A stretch of DNA of 8,600 bases from Actinomycetota bacterium (GTDB lineage Bacteria > Actinomycetota > Thermoleophilia > UBA2241), in assembly GCA_003132645.1 (NCBI GenBank), contig PKYM01000305.1:1-8600 (forward strand), read 5' to 3'. The notes under the pieces were generated by a model, which saw only the letters and a list, made by a program, of their open reading frames with translations, was not told the origin of the DNA and searched no databases. The first letter of the stretch is position 1, and every line of letters starts with the position of its first letter. The position numbers and the translations under genes are program-made. Shown piece by piece: positions 5,675-8,600 of the stretch.

Positions 5675-5908
5675 TCAGGCCGCGTCGGCGTGGCGCGCGA
5701 TCGAGGTGAGCGGGGCGAGGTCGCAGGCCTGAAAGCCCTCGCAAGCCATCGGACCCCTGAGGAACTGACCGGCCGTCGGGTGACCGGGATTGACGCAGCG
5801 CATCAACCGCCGCGGCCCTTGCGGCAGGCCGGCCCCAAAGCGGCAGTCGGCGCAGGACTTCTCAGTCGGGACTGAGGCGTGCAGTTCGATGTCGGCAGTG
5901 ATCGTCAT
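5675..5908 (-). CDS. Small cysteine-rich protein, unknown function
   Basis: The 77-residue product has five cysteines (C19, C22, C38, C56, C62) spaced as CxxC-15-C-17-C-5-C, with a CVNPGHPTAGQFLRGPMACEGF core. The pattern suggests a metal site (Zn or an Fe-S cluster) formed by four of the five, as in several small actinobacterial proteins. It is cytoplasmic, having no signal peptide or hydrophobic helix. The ATG start has GAGGAG at a seven-base spacing. A six-codon frame immediately upstream ends on the same ATGA. It is the first gene of a probable two-gene minus-strand unit with the two-helix membrane protein, and it faces away from the large LuxR-type regulator. The metal-binding idea is inference from cysteine spacing only. 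Confidence 0.7.
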   Translation of the reverse strand: MTITADIELHASVPTEKSCADCRFGAGLPQGPRRLMRCVNPGHPTAGQFLRGPMACEGFQACDLAPLTSIARHADAA

Positions 5909-5925
5909 CGTAGGCTCCTCTCCAT
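5905..5925 (-). CDS. Possible six-codon leader peptide (MERSLR)
   Basis: ATG at 5925 begins a six-codon frame whose TGA (5907-5905) overlaps the ATG of the cysteine-rich gene as ATGA. GAGGA lies seven bases before its own ATG. The Shine-Dalgarno of the main gene lies inside it. It could couple translation; chance is a real alternative for so short a frame. Confidence 0.3.
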   Translation of the reverse strand: MERSLR

Positions 5926-5991
5926 TTTTGCTTCCTCGCTACTTGCCTGGTCGGCGGTTCGTGCCGTCGCAGCAGAGGCTAGTCGGACAAC

Positions 5992-6020
5992 GGTGACGGG
6001 TCGTCACCCCCTCCGGGTGA
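5992..6020. promoter_or_regulatory. Three interlocking half-sites (possible operator or alternative hairpins)
   Basis: GGTGAC (5992-5997) is the reverse complement of GTCACC (6003-6008). TCACCC (6004-6009), overlapping the latter, is the reverse complement of GGGTGA (6015-6020). Both spacers are five bases. The central element can pair with either side, and half-sites repeat every 11-12 bases, about one helical turn. This fits a cooperative regulator-binding site or mutually exclusive hairpins in a transcript. Confidence 0.4.
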
Positions 6021-6116
6021 TTGGCGGCCGGGCGAGCCCTCGTCCAGCCGGCGGGATCTCACCCTGAGCAGAAGCGGGCTTGACGGCGGAACGTCGACAT
6101 CGGAGAGCTCACCTCG

Positions 6117-6134
6117 GGCCGCTGCAGAGCGGCC
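6117..6134. repeat. Perfect inverted repeat in the divergent region
   Basis: GGCCGCT (6117-6123) and AGCGGCC (6128-6134) are exact complements around GCAG. It lies about 65 bases upstream of the candidate -35 box of the regulator gene and could be an operator. Confidence 0.35.
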
Positions 6135-6197
6135 GCCCAACGCTCAACGGAGGGCCCGAATCGTGCGAAACTTAAAGAAGAACCTGGAAGAACGCCG

Positions 6198-6226
6198 TTG
6201 TGAGCCTCGAAAGACCCTAGTACGCT
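6198..6226 (+). promoter_or_regulatory. Candidate promoter for the LuxR-type regulator
   Basis: TTGTGA (6198-6203) is a fair -35 box, followed after exactly 17 bases by TACGCT (6221-6226), which keeps the T1, A2 and T6 positions of a -10 box. Transcription would begin around 6232-6235, so the leader before the ATG at 6240 would be very short, or translation would begin at a downstream start. Confidence 0.35.
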
Positions 6227-6239
6227 AGACGATGAGGCG

Positions 6240-8576
6240 ATGGCGTCGCGGGGAGCCATGAAGCAAGTGCATGGCGATCGGATGAAGGCAGCAGGGGTGG
6301 ATGCGGACCTGGCGTCGACCGCGAGAGGTCCATCGCCGGCGCCGCGGCGGCGCGCCGCGACCACGTCAGTGTGGCGCGAAGCCTCCGCGTCACTGCTGCC
6401 CTCGAAGCTCGGCCCGCCGAAGACTCATCTCGGACTCGTGTCGCGCCGCGTGCTGGTCGATGCGCTGCGCCGGTCCGCCGCGCCCCTCGTCCTGCTGTCG
6501 GCAGCCGCCGGCTCGGGCAAGACGACGGCGCTGCTCGAATGGGTCGCCGCGGAGCGCCGGCCCGTCGCCTGGCTGCGCCTCGACGCCGCCGACAACGATC
6601 CGGTCCTGCTGCTCGTCGCCCTGACGACCGCGCTGCAGGGTGTGCTGCCGCTCGACCCGCAGCTCGGCGAGCTGCTCCGGGTCGCCGTGCCGCCGGTGTG
6701 GGAGCGGATCGTGCCCGCTCTGGGCATCGCCGTGGCGGCTGCCCCGCCGTTTCTCTTCGTGCTCGACGATGCCCAGCACGTGACCAATCCCGACTGCTGG
6801 CGGATCGTCGCCACGCTGCTCGAGTGCCTGCCGGATGGCAGCCAGGTCGCCGTCGCGACGCGCGTCGATCCCCCGTTGCCGCTGGCGCGCCTGCGGGCGG
6901 CGGGAGCCCTGGCCTCGTATGGCGGGACGGACCTGGCGTTCGACCGTACCGAGGCCGGACAGCTCATGGAGCTGCACGCCGTTTCACTTGCCATGGACGA
7001 TCTCGACGCCCTGCTGCGCGCGACCGAGGGCTGGGCGACGGGCCTGTCGCTGGCCGCGCTGGCCGTGCGCGGCCGGCCGGCCGTTGATGGGCCGGTGGCG
7101 GTCAGCGGCGACCTGCGCGAGATCGATGGCTATCTGCTCGGCGAAGTGTTCTCGGGCCAGGATCACGAGACGCAGGAGTTCCTTCTGCGGACGTCGGTGC
7201 TGGAACGCCTCTCGGCGCCTCTGTGTCACGCCGTCACCGGACGCCACGACACCCAGGCCGTGCTTTCGCGCCTCGCCGATGAGCACCTCTTCGTCACGGC
7301 AGAAGACGACCGCGACCAGTGGTTTCGCTACCACCAGCTCTTTGGCGAGTTCCTGCGGGCTGAGCTTGCCCGGCGCGAGCCCGGCGCGGTAGCCGGGCTC
7401 TGCCGCAAGGCAGGGGAGTGGTACCTGGACAAAGGCGACGTGGCACGCGGCATCGTCCATCTGCTCGAAGCCGGCGACGACGAGCGCGCCGCCGAGGAGG
7501 TCGCCGCGAGCTGGACGCGTTATTGGGGAAGCGGTCAGTGCGAGACCGTGCGCCGCATGATCGGGGAGTTCAGCCGCGAGCAGATCCTCGCCAGCGTCGC
7601 GCTCACTCTGACCGCCGGCTGGGTCTATTCGGCGATCGGCGATCGGCAGGCGGCGCGCAGCTGGATGCCGGCCGCCTGCCGCGCCCGGGTCGACGACAGT
7701 CCAGCGCCCGACGGCGCCGCGTCGCTGCGCTCATCCCAAGCCCTGCTGCGCGCCACGCTGGCGCCCGATGGGGTGGCGCGCATGCGCAAAGATGCAGAGC
7801 TTGCCGCGAAGCTCGAAAGCCGTCCCGGCTCGAGCTGGTACGCCGAGGCCCAGTTCCATCTCGGCAGCGCTCTCTGGCTGACCGGCGTCGAGACGCGCGC
7901 CGCGCGTCACCTGCAGGTCGCCGTCCGCGAGGGAGCGGCCGCAAATCAGATCATCGAGATCGCCGCGCTCGGACTGCTGGCGCTCATGGCAGCCGAGCAG
8001 GGCCGGTGGGAGTACGCCGAGGAGTACACGCAGCGGGCCGACGAGCGCCTCGCCGAAGTGGGCTTCGGCAGTCATCGTCGCACCTTGCCGTTGCTCCTCG
8101 CCCAGGCACGACTGCTGGCGCGTGGCGGCGACCCGGCCCTGACGGAGAGAGCCGCGACGATCGCGGCGATCCTCGACGAGATGGTGCCGGTGCCCTGGAT
8201 GACCGTGCTCGCCGGCGTGGTCGTCGGCGAATGCTTTCTCGAGGTGGGCGAGCTCGAGGCCGCCGACTCCTGGAGCAAACGCGCGCTCGGCGCCCTCAAG
8301 ACCGAAGCCGACGTCGGCGTGCTCGAGGGTAGAGCGCAGCGCCTGCGCCTGGGGCTGAAGGGGCGCTCGCAGTCCGAGCCGGTCTCCCCGGCCGAGCTAC
8401 GCGTGCTCGAACTGCTGCCCACGCACCTGTCGGTGGGCCAGATGGCGGAGCGGCTGTGCGTGTCGACCAACACGGTCAAAAGCCACAGCAAGGCGCTCTA
8501 CCGCAAGCTCGGGGTGGGCTCGCGAGCCGAGGCCGTCGATGAGGCTCGCGCGTTGGGCCTGCTGTCGGGGCCGTGA
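6240..8576 (+). CDS. Large ATP-binding LuxR regulator (MalT/LAL type, STAND ATPase)
   Basis: The 778-residue product is a STAND-class transcription activator: an ATP-dependent switch, a repeat sensor and a C-terminal DNA-binding domain. After a variable basic N-terminus (1-50), Walker A is at residues 87-96 (SAAAGSGKTT, Lys94) and Walker B at 171-177 (FLFVLDD). An arginine-containing TRVDPPLPLARLRA segment follows at 207-220, and the winged-helix end WFRYHQLFGEFLRAEL at 361-376. Residues 385-700 are TPR-like helical repeats, the probable ligand or partner sensor. The LuxR helix-turn-helix occupies about 714-776, with recognition helix STNTVKSHSKALYRKLGV. At 778 residues it is somewhat shorter than MalT (about 900). 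The start is uncertain: the ATGs at 6240, 6258 and 6282 all have poor Shine-Dalgarno spacing. The divergent minus-strand pair is a plausible target. The inducer cannot be read from the sequence. Confidence 0.93.
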   Translation: MASRGAMKQVHGDRMKAAGVDADLASTARGPSPAPRRRAATTSVWREASASLLPSKLGPPKTHLGLVSRRVLVDALRRSAAPLVLLSAAAGSGKTTALLEWVAAERRPVAWLRLDAADNDPVLLLVALTTALQGVLPLDPQLGELLRVAVPPVWERIVPALGIAVAAAPPFLFVLDDAQHVTNPDCWRIVATLLECLPDGSQVAVATRVDPPLPLARLRAAGALASYGGTDLAFDRTEAGQLMELHAVSLAMDDLDALLRATEGWATGLSLAALAVRGRPAVDGPVAVSGDLREIDGYLLGEVFSGQDHETQEFLLRTSVLERLSAPLCHAVTGRHDTQAVLSRLADEHLFVTAEDDRDQWFRYHQLFGEFLRAELARREPGAVAGLCRKAGEWYLDKGDVARGIVHLLEAGDDERAAEEVAASWTRYWGSGQCETVRRMIGEFSREQILASVALTLTAGWVYSAIGDRQAARSWMPAACRARVDDSPAPDGAASLRSSQALLRATLAPDGVARMRKDAELAAKLESRPGSSWYAEAQFHLGSALWLTGVETRAARHLQVAVREGAAANQIIEIAALGLLALMAAEQGRWEYAEEYTQRADERLAEVGFGSHRRTLPLLLAQARLLARGGDPALTERAATIAAILDEMVPVPWMTVLAGVVVGECFLEVGELEAADSWSKRALGALKTEADVGVLEGRAQRLRLGLKGRSQSEPVSPAELRVLELLPTHLSVGQMAERLCVSTNTVKSHSKALYRKLGVGSRAEAVDEARALGLLSGP

Positions 8577-8600
8577 ACGTGAGCGCGACCCGTGCGTCAC

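Larger units (their letters stand above)
5909..6239. other. Divergent intergenic region with several inverted repeats
   Basis: This stretch of 331 bases separates the minus-strand cysteine-rich gene from the plus-strand LuxR-type regulator. It contains the leader-peptide frame near its left end, three interlocking half-sites at 5992-6020, a hairpin at 6117-6134 and a candidate regulator promoter at 6198-6226. I see no further gene: frames crossing it lack ribosome-binding sites and family resemblance. Confidence 0.6.

Noticed and set aside
6080..6108. TTGACG as a -35 box in the divergent region
   Set aside because: No acceptable -10 box is present 16-18 bases downstream, and it would be about 130 bases from the gene.
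7418..8332. 304-residue plus-strand frame inside the LuxR-type regulator
   Set aside because: It is a +2 frame shadow, dominated by Arg/Ala/Gly, within a continuous and motif-bearing gene.

Overview
The window is very GC-rich and is packed with families typical of Actinomycetota: a membrane-anchored HtrA protease with a proline-rich cytoplasmic head, an L,D-transpeptidase with a Thr/Pro linker, an RsbW-like kinase-fold protein, a DUF1003 protein and a large LuxR-type ATPase regulator whose C-terminus has the 'LPTHLSxxxxAERLxVSxNTVKS' form common in high-GC Gram-positives. Starts include GTG and TTG codons with good Shine-Dalgarno sites. A deep actinobacterial lineage such as Thermoleophilia is possible, but the sequence alone does not fix the genus. 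There is no tRNA, rRNA, CRISPR array, transposase or phage gene.

Layout from left to right: (1) bases 1-334 hold the end of an unseen upstream gene and a remnant of an alpha/beta-hydrolase that has lost its middle. (2) Bases 381-1814 hold a secreted or membrane-anchored L,D-transpeptidase with a candidate promoter and a leader hairpin. (3) Bases 1824-1987 lie between convergent genes and hold two strong GC hairpins and a 17-base tandem repeat. (4) Bases 1981-3471 (minus) encode an HtrA/DegP-type serine protease with one PDZ domain. (5) Bases 3771-4244 encode a stand-alone RsbW/SpoIIAB-type ATP-binding protein, and 4359-4793 a two-helix DUF1003 membrane protein with a coiled-coil tail. (6) A terminator region (4830-4925) separates these from a minus-strand pair: a five-cysteine small protein (5675-5908) followed by an unrecognised two-helix membrane protein with a decapeptide-repeat tail (4955-5596). 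(7) A 331-base divergent intergenic region with inverted repeats leads to a 778-residue MalT/LAL-type LuxR regulator (6240-8576).

The recognised genes on the left fit an envelope and stress-response theme: peptidoglycan cross-linking, extracytoplasmic proteolysis and an anti-sigma-type switch. This is a neighbourhood argument, since they are separate transcription units. The right part looks like a divergon in which the large regulator may control the minus-strand pair through the shared intergenic region. I see no clear new defence or mobile system. The least explained parts are the small-protein/two-helix-protein pair with its possible six-codon leader peptide, the three interlocking half-sites between it and the regulator, the 17-base repeat after htrA, and the cleanly gutted hydrolase.
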